Assembly: GCA_963556695.1 (NCBI GenBank)
Contig: CAUWAG010000020.1
Coordinates: 6,200,001-6,264,000 of the forward strand
Direction: 5' to 3'
Length of the DNA stretch: 64,000 bases
Source: Anthostomella pinea
Taxonomy: Eukaryota; Ascomycota; Sordariomycetes; Xylariales; Xylariaceae
In this document: one piece after another, positions 32,674 to 44,624 of the stretch
How positions within the stretch are numbered: position 1 is the stretch's first letter
Layout of the letters: each line of letters starts with the position of its first letter
Translations under genes and position numbers: made by a program
Notes under the pieces: generated by a model
Databases searched by the model: none
Told to the model about the DNA's origin: nothing
Seen by the model: the letters and a program-made list of their open reading frames with translations, nothing else

Positions 32674-33459
32674 CTACACCGGCTGCCATGCAGTTGTAGA
32701 TGACGCTTCTGGACGATGCAATGACCCGTCCCTCGTGTTCGAGGGTAGCGTCCCGGTAACACTGGCCTGGACAATCGCTCGCTTGGCCTGGAAAATCGTT
32801 CCAGCCGACGAAAGCACTGCAAGCGTGTATGTATAAGGGAAGATATTGACGCGTACGGCGCCAAGGCCAAGTAGGAAACCTGAGGCCAGAAACACTAGCC
32901 CACTGAAAAGGAGCGAGGAGTAGTAGCGTAGCCGGGAGTCCAGGGGCCTGTTCACGCGCCTTGCAGACTTGCAAAACAGGTAGGCAAGCAATCCCGGGAC
33001 TACTACATCAGAGATGACCAGCGACCATAGAATCTCCAGACCAAGTTCGAGTTTGGCGACAACCCTAGCGATGGTAAAAAGGGTCTGAAGACCGTATCCA
33101 CTAATGGCGATGGCCCACCTTCTCGTCCAGAACATCTTTTCCAGTAGCGGTAGGATCGAGACCCCGTACTAAGTCCGTGTTAGGTAGGAAACTGTCCGGT
33201 TTGAGATCAGACTGACCTTTGACAGGACGGCATAGTGTAGGCAAAGTGCTTTCAAGGATATCGACAGGTAGATCGCTGTGTCGTCGTCGGTATGGTAGTA
33301 GGACGAAAGCAAGGCTATGCTTGTAACCACAAAAAGGATGGTGGAATGCTTGAGAAACCGATGCTCCTTGTATAACAGGTAGAGCTGAACTCCATGGAGT
33401 ATGATAGCGACACTGAAGGTAGTAGGTAACAGCCAATGATCGATAGGCTGGGAATCCAT
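32674..33459 (-). CDS. seven-transmembrane protein of unknown function (245 aa)
   Basis: Two exons (33459-33217 and 33168-32674) with a 48-bp intron join in frame. ATG at 33459 gives MDSQPIDHWLLPTTF; an in-frame ATG at 33483 is possible. Seven hydrophobic segments are visible, near residues 10-30, 40-57, 65-82, 95-115, 128-148, 165-187 and 192-213, for example WSLVISDVVVPGLLAYLF and LLFSGLVFLASGFLLGLG. The polar C-terminal tail (SVTGTLPSNTRDGS onward) is likely cytosolic. The size and 7-TM layout match several unrelated fungal groups, including membrane-bound terpene cyclases of meroterpenoid clusters, but I see none of their sequence motifs and no biosynthetic neighbours. No lesions. Confidence 0.6.
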
Positions 33460-33789
33460 GGCGAACGACAGACCGCGTTGCAAGTGGGCTTTGAGAAAGA
33501 TGCACTTTCTGCCTTCCCGTGGGTAGCACAGCTATTTGAATATACATGCGTGATTAGATGACTACTAATTTCCTCTGTCCATGCCTATTAATCCCGGCAT
33601 GCCATGCTAAGTCTCGTACTGAGGGAAGCGTCCATAAAAAAAGCAGTAGAGATGGACCGGCAAGCATCGTCCAGGTCTACTATTATCCTGGTCCTGCACT
33701 GTACGTACCTACCGTGCGTGGCTACCATAGGAGGCGTTACATGAGGAGATAGAGTCTAGACGGATCGGCGATCCCGACGTCTGCTGGTC

Positions 33790-34560
33790 TTGTGTTCACT
33801 GGCTTACATGCTTCACAAGCTCGTTGGCTGGCTGGGGAACTTCACTGGCTGCCAGCCGTGTTTGACTGGCTCACTGGCTAGCCGGCGCCTATTCACTGGC
33901 TGCCGTGTTTGGTTGGCTCGCTTCACTGGCTGGCTAACATGCCTTCACTGGCTGCTGCGTTTCAGCGGCTGTCTGGCCTCAGCTCACTGGCCGCGCTGCC
34001 GTGTTTCATTGGCTCAACCATGTACGGAAAGCACCATGTTGGTGACCAGGGCTTCACATGCTGGGGGGTTCGGGGGAGTCAACCGGCTGTACCTAGGTGT
34101 TCTAGCTACTCGTCTGAGTGTGATCCCATCACTTCAGACTAAAGGATTAGGGGGGCAGACCTGCCTTTACTGGCTGCCGTGTTCTATTGGCTCAACCATG
34201 CCCATGATGCACCATGCATGGCAACCATGCATAGGATGCACCATGCGTGGTGACCATGTACGGGAAGCACCGTGTTGGTGACCAAGGCTTCACTTGCTGG
34301 GGATCCGGGGGAGTCAACCGGCTTTAAGTCTCGCTGACATGTCATGCTGCCGTGTTCCATTAGAGACTCAACCATGTATGGGAAGCATTATGCTGGTAAC
34401 CAGGGCTTCAGGGGAGTCAAGTAGCTGTGGGTGCTCATTAGCCGGCTGGTATGCCGCATCTGGCTGCTGTGTTCTTTTGGCCGGCTTCACTGGCTGGGGA
34501 CATTCCCTGCAGTTGGCTGGCGTATATTCTTTGGTGGTCTCATTAGGATGTATATGCATG
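33790..34560. repeat. degenerate minisatellite of CACTGGCTG phrases
   Basis: At least eight occurrences of TTCACTGGCTGnC/CTCACTGGCT between 33795 and 34000, roughly 25-35 bp apart, then two longer diverged repeats (GGTGACCAGGGCTTCAC, GGGGGAGTCAACCGGCT) near 34040, 34275 and 34395. No coding support on either strand. Confidence 0.6.
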
Positions 34561-34917
34561 CAGATTAGGAGGCCGTGCCAGCCATCTGATGCTACCCTTG
34601 ACCAAAGATGGTATGTATTACGCTCTGGGCTACTCGATCATGCACCACTATGATAACTGTTGAGGGCCAATACACGTATGGGTGGACATTGTTGTATTGG
34701 AGATGCTTGAGGTGTGTGAAGCTATCTCGGCTTGCTAGCTACATATCTGGGGAGCAGGGCAACGGTGGCCTGTGCACCGGGGTTGGCCTGAGGCCACAAC
34801 AATAACACTGTACATCTTGGGCATGGATGGCCTATCAAACGCACAGCTGACTGCGACTGTGGCCGTAGTTGTGGTGGGTTGTGTGCAGTGATATGAAAGT
34901 ACGTGGTGACATGGGGT
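34561..34917. other. no recognisable gene
   Basis: Normal-GC spacer between the minisatellite and the palindromic repeats. Confidence 0.4.
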
Positions 34918-35085
34918 GACTAGCGCAAAATCGAAATCGTGCATATTCCGATTTTACGCTAGTGCAGAGGGTAACTAGCGTAAAATCGAAATCGTGCATA
35001 TTCTGATTTTACGCTGTGGTGACATGGGATGACTAGCGCAAAATCGAAATCGTGCATATTCCGATCTTACGCTAGTGCAGTGGTT
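34918..35085. repeat. three tandem palindromic (hairpin) repeats
   Basis: Three units starting at about 34919, 34974 and 35032. Each has arms CTAGCGYAAAATCGAAAT and ATTCYGATYTTACGCTAG around a CGTGCAT centre, i.e. an imperfect inverted repeat of about 43 bp. Units are separated by 11-19 bp containing GTGACATGGGRTGA or GTGCAG. They form the left border of the AT-rich block. One arm differs by CA versus TA between units, as RIP would produce. Confidence 0.75.
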
Positions 35086-35099
35086 GCTGCGGGTAACGA

Positions 35100-38000
35100 T
35101 CATTCAGCTAAATTCGTTAACGGTGCGCGGTTCGCGTCTTATAAGCGGGACAACGTAAACCCTTATGTCGCTTCTTATATTTGAAACGCGAACTTAAGCG
35201 TATAGAATGACCTTCAACGCGTGAACTATATATTAACCCGACTTTATTTAACGTCGTAATTATTAAATTAGTTAAGAATAACATTTCTATCTGCACCGAA
35301 TTTACTTGCGAAAAAAAGTTATCTTATTTCACCTTTCACGTTTATAACAATTTAATAATTAAGTAAGGTCGGTATTAAATTATAGTTAATTATTTAAAGA
35401 ATTTAACGACTACTTTTCCGTTTATTAATATAAGATTTTCACTTAAATCAACCCTGTTTTAATAAGGTTTTTAAACGTATTACTATGTTTAAAAGCTTAC
35501 ATTAAGCGCTTTTAAAAGCTTTATAAACTAATGTTAGTTATTATATACTTATAAGCATTTAACTTAACCTTTAACTTTACCGATATATAACATTCAATCG
35601 GCTTAAAAGGTTATTAAAAACATTTATAAGCTTATAATTCTTAAAAAAGCGTAGGTTTTATCATTTTAAAACGAAAATATACTTAATTAACCCGACTGAA
35701 CGGTATTAACTTATAATAAACTTTACATATATTTAAACACACAAATGCTTACTTGTGTAAAAAGGTGTTATCGTTATTAAGAAACGGGTATACATAATAA
35801 AATTTACTTAACGTTTTTAGACGCCTCGCATATTAAAAAATAACGTACACATCTTTTAAGTAATTAAACCGATTTCGCCCATACCTAGTGTTTTTCGTAC
35901 ATCTTTATCTCTTTATATAAAATTATACTAATCAGCGTTATATATATAAAACATTCGAATACGAAACTATGAAATAAAGCGATTTAATTAAGCACGGGGC
36001 CGTAAAAAAGAAACTGGAATAGTTTAAACGCAAAAGCTATTAAATGTGTAAAAAACACCATATAAAACGGTCCGTTAAGCTTTACTTGATAAATAACACG
36101 TTTATATAACTTTATCTCGCGGGTTTTCGATACAATTATTCGATTTAAAACATAAATAATAAGCCCACGCCTTAAGTTAAGGTTTATAATAAGATTAAGT
36201 TTATAAGATATTATTATTACGTTTTTAAACGAGATGTTAATACATTAAAAATAAAAATGTTATTATTTTATAATAAGCCGTTTAACTTATAAGGTTAAAA
36301 GGTTATATAAGGTTTAAACTTTAAGGTAAGTTGATATAAAAGACGATAAAAGCTTTCGTTCATTAAAAAAAACTTAAATGTTCAGGCTTAATCTAAACCG
36401 GGGTTTACTAAATAATCGAGTCGTTAAGAAATTTTTCCTACCTTAAAGTTTGTTAAAATGCTTAAATTAATTATTAAATGTAAGCAGTATGGTGCTGTCA
36501 GGTGTGGTGGCAGACTAGGCCGCAGCCGCTGGCAGCTGCACAGGAGCTGATAGGGAAGAAAGGGAGCCAAAGGGGGTGAAAGCATCCATTATGGTGGCCA
36601 TTGGTGGCAGCCTGGCAGTGTGTCAAGGAGCCGGGCATCAAAGGGATTCCACAGCTGTATTTAGGTGGGAATCTTCCCCATGGGACCATAGCTAGGACAC
36701 CAAGCAAGCACGCATCCCATCCCTGACCATCCCTGACCACACCTGATCACTGCATTCTGACATTAAAGTAAAAACTGTTTATTTCTTTAGCTAAGAAATC
36801 TCCATCCTTATATATTTAAATTTTCCCTTATTAATAAAGTGTGCTTATCATTACTCGCGCGAATAAACGCGGAGCAAAGTTTGATTACGTGATCCACATT
36901 TACTAAACCACGTTATTTAATACCTTGGGTTCCCTTTATATAATGTTTTTATTCCGATTGACTTCTTTTATAAACCACCTCTTTTTTAAGCTTATTAACG
37001 GGCCCGTAGCAGTATTAGTTTTTAACATGTTGAAACTTTAAGTTAACGCTTAAGTTTAACTTTTTTTCCTTATTACGAGTTTAAAGTAATAATGTTAATA
37101 ATATTAAAACTGCAGCTTTAACAGCACGCTTAAAATTTACTTTAAAACGCGGCCACTTGTTAAACGCCGTAACTTTACCTCTTATATCGAGTTATTTTAA
37201 GTATATTATATTCAATAAACTTTCAGAATGTCGCGGCAGTTTTATAAATAGCAACTTTCGAAAAAGTGTTAAAAGCTTAACATATAAGGGGACAAGCTTT
37301 ATTGTATTAATTATGTTATTATTTACGTTTGAAATTATTTAAGCTCCTAGTTAAATAAGATAAGAAGCTGGGCAACTGTTAATAGTATTTACAACATGTC
37401 AATTAAAACTTTTTAACGGCTTTATTTCGAAACCCGAAAATATTCTTTTTAAAAGGCTTTAAAGTGAAAGAGTATAATGTAAAATATTGAATCACCTCTC
37501 CCTTTTTTCATGCTGCATCTTTCGGGTAAAATTGTAAGAATGGGCCACTTTTAAAATGCGAAACAACTTTTAACATTACCTTTATTAAATTGAGCCCGCC
37601 GATGCTCTTTCAATTCAATTTATATAACAAGTATAACAAGGTTAATAAGATATGACTTTTTAACTTTAAGCGCGTTTAATCGGAACCGTATTAACATCTT
37701 TATCCATTTTAATAATCCCGAAACCATCCTTTGCTCGAAAGATTTTAAAGTGAAACATACATATTAAATCTTTTTTCATGGCTTCGTAAAATGCGTTAAT
37801 AGATTTCGGAGGGAATTTTAATTCGTTTACGTTTAAATACGATTTAAGTCGCTTATCGAAGTTAACGTTAACCTTAACACCCCTTTTATTACGAAACGCT
37901 TTTAATTTAAAGGGCCTTTTAGGCTATTAACCAAAATCGAATTACTTGGTATTTTTAGTTATTTTACGCATTTTAAATATAAGCGAAAATACGTGGGAAA

Positions 38001-39010
38001 TACTCTTTATATACAGGTTAATCAAAGTTTAAATGGACTGTTTAATTTATTAAGTTATTAAAGTTGTTATCATCGTTTTAACCGGAAACACTTGGTTACG
38101 CGTGTTTTAACCGTGAAAAACTAACCATTGTTATTACCAAGGCTATAAATACGTCATTCGTGGACTCCCCACTTAAAATAAGGCCGAGTTCGGTTATTTA
38201 AGCAGTAAGCATCGGGGCTTATGCTTTAATCCCAGCTGGTCCGGTAAGTCTCGGTCCGAGTAAATCGGTAACCGTATTTTCATCGGAAACCGGAGTTTCA
38301 CTGTTCAAAAGGATAAAGGCGTTCTGTAAAGGTAACGGTGGCTCCACTTTCGCTAATGTTCGTTCGATACTTACATTATTCCGCGCTGCTAACATGTTAA
38401 AAGCCGTAAAATATAACCGTAACTATTCAAGGCCGCTTTTAAAAAGTTTTAAAAGATGATATTAAAGTGTTTCCTTGCCGCAAGGAGTTAATATTGGAGC
38501 TCGTAAATTAATAACAGCACTTTTCGCAAGTTTTTAAGCTTTCCGAACAATGCTAATTGAGCTTATAAAGTTTCTTCCTAAATTTTAAGAAAAGTAAGAG
38601 TGGGGGTTAAAAGTTAAAAGCTCGTAATAAACCCCTACTTTTAAGCCCGTAATAAATAGCGTGCGGGCATAATTACGGGGATGGCGCCTTATATTTTTAC
38701 TCAACGATTATTATTATTATAACTTACATTTACGTTACACTTAAAGTGTTTAACTTATTAACGCAGCCTTTTTATAAGACTAACTCATAAATATTTTTTT
38801 ACTTATTTTAATCGTTTTATTGTTATAGCTTTTCACTTCTTTTTAAAGTAAATACGCGACATGCGTACGTGTATAACTTATGGCTATCTGGCATTTTATG
38901 CGCATTTAACGCGGATGCTTTTTAAGGCTTTTTATATACTTATTTAAAGCCTTATTAATTAAAACGTAAGCTTAATAAGTGTGATATTTATGCCCATTAT
39001 AAACTGTGAA
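35100..39010. repeat. AT-rich block with RIP signature
   Basis: Composition changes sharply near 35100 and back near 39010. Inside, TA is very common while CA and TG are scarce and CG is still frequent, the pattern left by RIP acting on CpA, not that of CpG deamination. No frame longer than about 60 codons and no recognisable protein remain, so the original repeat cannot be identified. Interrupted by the insertion at 36485-36759. Confidence 0.75.
36485..36759. mobile_element. non-autonomous inverted-repeat element inserted after RIP
   Basis: A 275-bp island of normal base composition inside the RIP block. Its ends are inverted repeats of about 24 bp with 18 matches (CAGTATGG...TCAGGTGTGGT and, inverted, CAGAATGC...TCAGGTGTGGT), the inner 11 bp being identical. 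The CAG ends suggest a hAT-type MITE, but the 8-bp flanks (AATGTAAG and ACATTAAA) match only partly. It has no coding capacity. Confidence 0.5.
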
Positions 39011-39874
39011 ACTAATGGCAACTTGAAATTAATAACGCCGAGTTAGTAAGTGCATACGTGGTTTGAACGTCGAAACAGACGTCCAGATGCAGTATGGTGC
39101 AGTTTCGGTTACCGGGTAGCCGGTCGTAGAACCTGCGCCACCCCGCTTTTTTGGCAGCTATAGGTGGACCTTCGCGGTTGCAATGCATACTTTCATACTG
39201 ACATGGCCCAGGGGAGACCCAAAGGAAGCCAGGGTCTACTTTTCCGATTGTTTCGTGCAGTGGGAGCCTGTATCCTCGAAGCAAATGCGACATTATATTT
39301 GTTCCGTTACTGCATTACTGGGTCGGCCATCCCCGGGCACCTTACGTAGATCCCGACTTGACATGTGAGTAACCAACGTTCCCTGCTCCGGGATCCACCT
39401 TTATTTGCTCAAAGACCCCACCCCGTTCGCTGCTGGGCCCTCCCGAATGTGGGAGGCTGCAAGCTTCTGCGGAGTAGCATCTTATTCCCGTCGTTTCTTT
39501 TTCCGCCACGGCTGGCATCGCCGAGACTGTTCGATCCGACTAGTCGCATGTCTATCCGAACGTATCCAGATATTACGCCTCTCGTGGGAGCCCATACCCA
39601 CGCTTCACTCCAACTGCAGAAGCCACAAACCATGACATCCATACCATGCTGCTTGCCGTCTGTGTCCTCGTCTCGATATGGACGACCCCCGCACTGGTAT
39701 GGCTTCCACCCTGGTGTCATTTACCAACACGTTGACTGGGTCATCCCGGGCTGGATATGACAGGCCATGCACCCTGTCATCATCTGGGAAAGCGTTGAAC
39801 TAGTCTAGAAGTGTTCGAGGCAAACATCAGCGATCGACTTCCTTCTGTTTATGACTTCTAGTCTATCAGCACTG
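39011..39874. other. no recognisable gene
   Basis: Normal-GC DNA with overlapping short frames; the longest (39365-39760, plus) opens without an ATG context I trust and matches nothing. Confidence 0.4.
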
Positions 39875-40165
39875 CCTGAGAGCGTACACTCAATCTCTTC
39901 CACCCCTGAGCATCCCTAGTACCTCCCCGGTGGTGCTTCTTTCTCGAACCGCTGTCCAAGCTCGCCATCCCACGGACAGAAGGTGTGTTGATGTATTTCT
40001 GCCTACTTTTATGAGACTGACCTAAGTGCTCTTCCAGATTCTGTTTTTGAGAGACCCTATGCCCATGCGATCGGCCAATTCTCAATCTTTGAGCCCGATC
40101 ACGACCACAAGCTCTTGACAACTGTACTTTTGTTCTGACGTTCCACCTTGCGTACGAATCCGGCC
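39875..40165 (-). repeat. 290-bp dispersed repeat, copy 1 (inverted relative to copy 2)
   Basis: Reverse complement matches 57005-57293 with roughly 90% identity from GGCCGGATT to the TACGCTCTCAGG end. On the minus strand it holds a frame reading RLRIGRSHGHRVSQKQNLEE and HLGQSHKSRQKYINT, conserved in the other copy; function unknown. Confidence 0.7.
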
Positions 40166-40393
40166 TCGTTGGTTGTTCGATAAAGTGATGATATCCTAGG
40201 CGCAGGTGAGTCTTATCCTCGAAGCCACGCCTTTGTGTCAGCGCACAAGCAAGTATGAAAGTCTGCTGTTGTGCTGATATCTAGCACATGATACTCTTTT
40301 GGCATGGTGTTTCAATGTTCCCATATTATGAAGTGGTTGGTTACTGACCTGTGCTAGTATTCGGATAGCCGCAACATACATAATATCCCAAGC

Positions 40394-43300
40394 ATGGAGC
40401 CTGGGCAACCCGAGACCAAACGTCCACGTCTCTCGACTGGAACGTCATGGTCATCGGATCGCGGTGTCACACCCTGCCGTCGCACATCACCCACCTGTCT
40501 CGGGGCCTCATACGCTGCCGCCGTATCAACCTCCACTTCCCTTCTCGCGCCCGCCCGAACCTCCCCTGTCGTCGGCGCACCACCACCACCATCACGACGA
40601 TCGTCGCCTCCATCATGACCACGAGCCCTATGCGCCGAGCCAGGACCATACACGGCAGCTTCCTCCGTCGCCTGCGCACCAACAACACTTTTCTCCCTAC
40701 GGTCCGCGGGACCCTTCTGTGAAGCGCGATCCGGGTGAAGAAACGGCCCTTCCGCAACTACGCCGGCCACCCTCCACCGGCAACGGTATCGATAATCTTC
40801 CACCACCGCTGCCCCATGGCCATCATCCAAGTCACCAGCATCCAGATGAACCTCGACTACCCATGAGTTTCGATAGCGGACCGCCGATGCTGCACTCGCC
40901 GGTAGTATTCCGGCCCTCGCACAACAACTACCATCCTCCGACGCCCGTCGCTCAGCATCATCAATATGACAGCCCCCGTATGTACGGGCCTCTTACTCCC
41001 CATGACATGTACCCTAAGTTGGAGATCCAGGCTGCTGCTAGCGCCAAACGGAAAGCGCAACGGGCCTCGCAGGTAAATGCTCTGCCTGGGGTTGGGTGTG
41101 AGCTCACTAACCGAGCTCACTAGGCTTGCGACAGTTGTAAACAACTCAAGGCGAAGTGCGACGAGACTAAGCCCTGTAAAAATTGTCGGGAGAAGAACGT
41201 TGAATACAAATATTGGGACCCTCCCGCAAAGCCGTAAGTCTAGATATGAACAAATGTGAGCCATCAGCTGACAAGGTCATAGACCGGATAAGGTGACTAC
41301 CGACATCTTGGAACTTCTCACATCGCTGAGAAAGGAAGTGAGCAGGAGTTTCGCGACGATGAGAAAGATGGAAAGCAGCTTGGCAAGCATGGAGACGTCA
41401 CACAGGCAGCTGAACCAAGGGGCACCATATATGGAAGCTGAATCAATCGAAGAGGACAACCCGCCAGACTATTGCCAATCCCCCGAGCCCAACAACAGAG
41501 CGACGGCAGAACAGGCGCTGTCATCACCCGGAGGGACCGTCGTAGAGCCAGATTTGACTCTCAACCAGGCGCGCGAGACCTTGAGACAAATCAACGATAA
41601 CGACTTGGAAGCTCAGCCAGGGAGAGCCGTCACTCCGGGCAAGCCTGTCATACCTCAAAACCACACGACGTTGGCTGGCCTGCTCTTGAAATGGCCCGCT
41701 ATTAGGTCCATGGTGCAGCATTTGCTGGAGGCCGAAAGAATTGAGCACGTGGAGGAATTTCCAATACGTCAGGAACAGCCCAAAGGGCAACTCAGAATCT
41801 TTGGGAGAGGTGAGGGATTCGATCAAGACAGTGGTGTCTACGACAAAGTGACACCGCCAGAAAACACAATGGCGGATATTGGAGACGACATTTCGAATCC
41901 TTCGTCTCCTGCGCCAAATTCCACTGGCCAGGCATGGGGTCAAGTGGGCGGCCTAACGCCACCTCCCTCGGTTGACTACAGAGGGAGCGTTCTCAACGTG
42001 GAAGGGAACCCCGACTGGAAGCCTTCCAAAGTCTGGAAGTACGTGCAAAGCTTCAAGGATAACATCCTCAACATGCACCCTATCTTCATTTACAAGGAGC
42101 TTGATGCCATGGTCAGAGTCTTCCTTTGTGACATACCAAAATCAACTGATGTGCGACCCGCCAAAGTCGGCTCGATGGCCAGGTTTCTCACTCAGCCTAC
42201 GATTCCACCTTCGTCGTTTCCCGAGCCCGTCGCTAAAAGGAAGCGATCGCCGGGTGGAGAAGAGCAGTACCTTGTGGCTTCTTTCCATAAACCTGGACGT
42301 CCTTTCCAAACCATACACAATGCTCTTATTCTGCTTGTTCTGGCTTTGGGTAAGATATGTCTCCATAAAGATAGAATTCCTGACCCAGTTTACGACTCGG
42401 ACCCAATAGCTCACAACTCTTTCTCGGTTCGTAATCGAGTTACGTCGTCACCTCCGCAAGGGTCGCCCCCTATGCTCATGTCACAGTCTCACTCTTCGGG
42501 GTTGCCTTCACCTAGGGATAATGAACGCATATACCCGAGTAGGAGAACCTCACTACAAGGAGCGGTCCCCGTGGCAAGAGGGCCGCAATCGTACAAGAGG
42601 AACATCGACGTAATCCCTGGCCTCGAGTATTTCGCCCTCGCAACGGAGATAATTGGCAGTCAAGTTGGTGGCGCCACACTGAAGCACGTCCATGTGCATC
42701 TCCTTGCTGGCTTATATCACGGGCAACTTGGTCGCGTCATGGATAGTTGGGCCTTTATCACCCTAATAAGCCAAAAGTTGCAAATAATTCTCTGACCGTA
42801 AGCCCGGCCCTTATTCCCTACTGGAAGACCCGACTGATCATGAGCAGGAGCCTCGTTCGTCTTTCAGCCAAAGACCCTGGGCTTGGGCACTCCAGAAAGG
42901 ACAACCAGTTGGCTTTTGCTTTTTGGACCTGCCTGCAATTGGAAAGGTGGGTGCTTTGTCATAGTGCTTTCCCTACCCCGTCTTGTCAGCCGCTGATGTT
43001 GTTTCCGTACAGTGATATCTTAGCCGAGCTATCTCTTCCTCAATCCGGGATCCTACAATTCGAAGAACGAATGCCATACCCGGACATAAGTCTCGCCATC
43101 GAACAAGGCTTCTCGTCGCATGTAGTCGAGAGCTACTTAGCTCAGCTGTATCTGCGTAAGCAGTTGAACAAGGCGCACCGTCTACTTTACGACCGGGAGA
43201 AAGACGACGAAATCGGGCGCATGATTGGAAGTTTGGCGATGGAAGATGACATTAACTCTATTCAAAGTGCCCTCAAGGACGCAAGGCACACTTGGGTGCC

Positions 43301-43941
43301 CTTTCATTACAGTTGGAATGACGAGGACCCCCCAGCCACCGACATATTATCTGCGCGTCTACGTGCGAAGTACTGGGGATCCCAGGTGATTCTCTACCGG
43401 CCATTGCTAAAGAACATGCTGAACAGGGAACCACTGCCTCCATCCACGTGCCGAATCCAGTCACCCCCACCTGATGCATGGGCCTCCTTAGGCTTTGAGA
43501 TAGGAAGTCTAAATTTGCCCTCGAACGTGGATCCTCGTACCATCAACTATGCTCGCCTGGCTATACAGGCTCTCGTTGAGAGCACACGAGCTTTTCATGG
43601 AATGGACCGCACCCAACGCATCATTGTAACCAACGTGTTTGGAACTGCTCATGCGTAAGTCCAAAACTGGTCCGGCGACGCTGTCAAAATGCTAATATCC
43701 AAATTCCAGTCAATGGGGAAATCTCCTGACGCTGGCTGCTTGCTACAGAGACAGCATTCTTACCAGGTTTATAGACAAGGAGACTTTGAGAACCCTTTTT
43801 TTACGCACTATTGCGTTTTTCCAGACCATTGTCCAGTCCAAAAGCGCACTGGCGGCTGATATGAACATTTTGATTGGCCTAGCTAGAGATCTTGGCTTCA
43901 TCAAGAATGAGTATGATGCCAGGGGGAACTCGAGCCCTTGA
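40394..43941 (+). pseudogene. Zn2Cys6 transcription factor, decayed
   Basis: Five exons can be traced: 40394-41072, 41124-41233, 41283-42946, 43013-43654 and 43710-43941. The start MEPGQPETKRPRLSTGTSWS and the His/Pro-rich first exon belong to a conserved fungal regulator family. Exon 2 holds the Zn2Cys6 finger ACDSCKQLKAKCDETKPCKN; only five of six cysteines remain because the last (expected in NVEC) is Tyr (TAC), a G to A change. The fungal-specific regulatory domain follows (ATEIIGSQVGGATLKHVHVH, DNQLAFAFWTCLQLER, DILAELSLPQSGILQFEERM, RLRAKYWGSQVILYRPLLKN, WGNLLTLAACYRDSILTRFI). Other lesions: a one-base shift near 40455, stops TGA and TAA at about 42793-42800, and a frame change before 42850. 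It cannot encode the original factor. Confidence 0.8.
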
Positions 43942-44624
43942 AGCATCACGAGGGGCGGTACCGCCTATGCACCATCCTAGCGACCCCTATAAACGCGGGC
44001 CCCGCCATCAATATTCAGGAGACACCAACCACGATGGGTACAATGTGATACTGTAGCAATGTTCTTGTGCCAGCAACTACAGCATGTTCATTGGGGCAAT
44101 GGCAGTTCTGTCACGGATGACGCCTTGAGCCAGACATTTTCCTTGGGTTACTATTCCATTCTCATGCGCGGGGGAGGTGTTCTAAATGCCAAGTTCGGGC
44201 TGGGATTTGTTTCGTCGATCTTGTGTACGCAGGCATTTCCTGGTCAGATTAGCTGTTTGTGGAGTCGCATTGTCCTTCGGTTGACTATTCGCATTCTCTT
44301 AACTTCCCTAGACAGTGGCAGACTTGACTTGTTTCTTTAATTACAAGTATAGCAACCTATAGGCCTGGTTATTAATAGTGAAGCTCATAGTATAAAATCG
44401 AATCTACACTGTATTAAGGGCGTGCTAATTAGGGAGCAGACCACCACAGAGTTCCGAGGGGGGGGTTTTCCAGATCGACCAGCGCGCCCCTCTACTTCGT
44501 CTTGCATCTACCTCATTTACCATTGTCAACTCAGCAACTTGCAACCAAAGCTTGAGCTTTACTGCCTTCCATCTCATTGTCGACAGCGGGCTTCTTTTCT
44601 AAGCACTACATATAACCGGTCATC
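43942..44624. other. intergenic; putative promoter region of the ABC transporter gene
   Basis: No gene recognised. C/T-rich stretches precede the ATG at 44625 (for example TCTACTTCGTCTTGCATCTA), as in many fungal promoters. Confidence 0.35.

Noticed and set aside
34918..35085. CRISPR array
   Set aside because: Only three repeats, spacers of 11-19 bp that resemble each other, palindromic whole units, and a eukaryotic genome.
35100..39010. Centromere or mitochondrial insertion as the reason for AT richness
   Set aside because: The block is short, sharply bordered, keeps CpG and loses CpA/TpG, which points to RIP; no mitochondrial gene is recognisable.
40354..40830. 158-codon minus-strand frame rich in Arg and Gly
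   Set aside because: It is the antisense of the His/Pro-rich first exon of the Zn2Cys6 gene.
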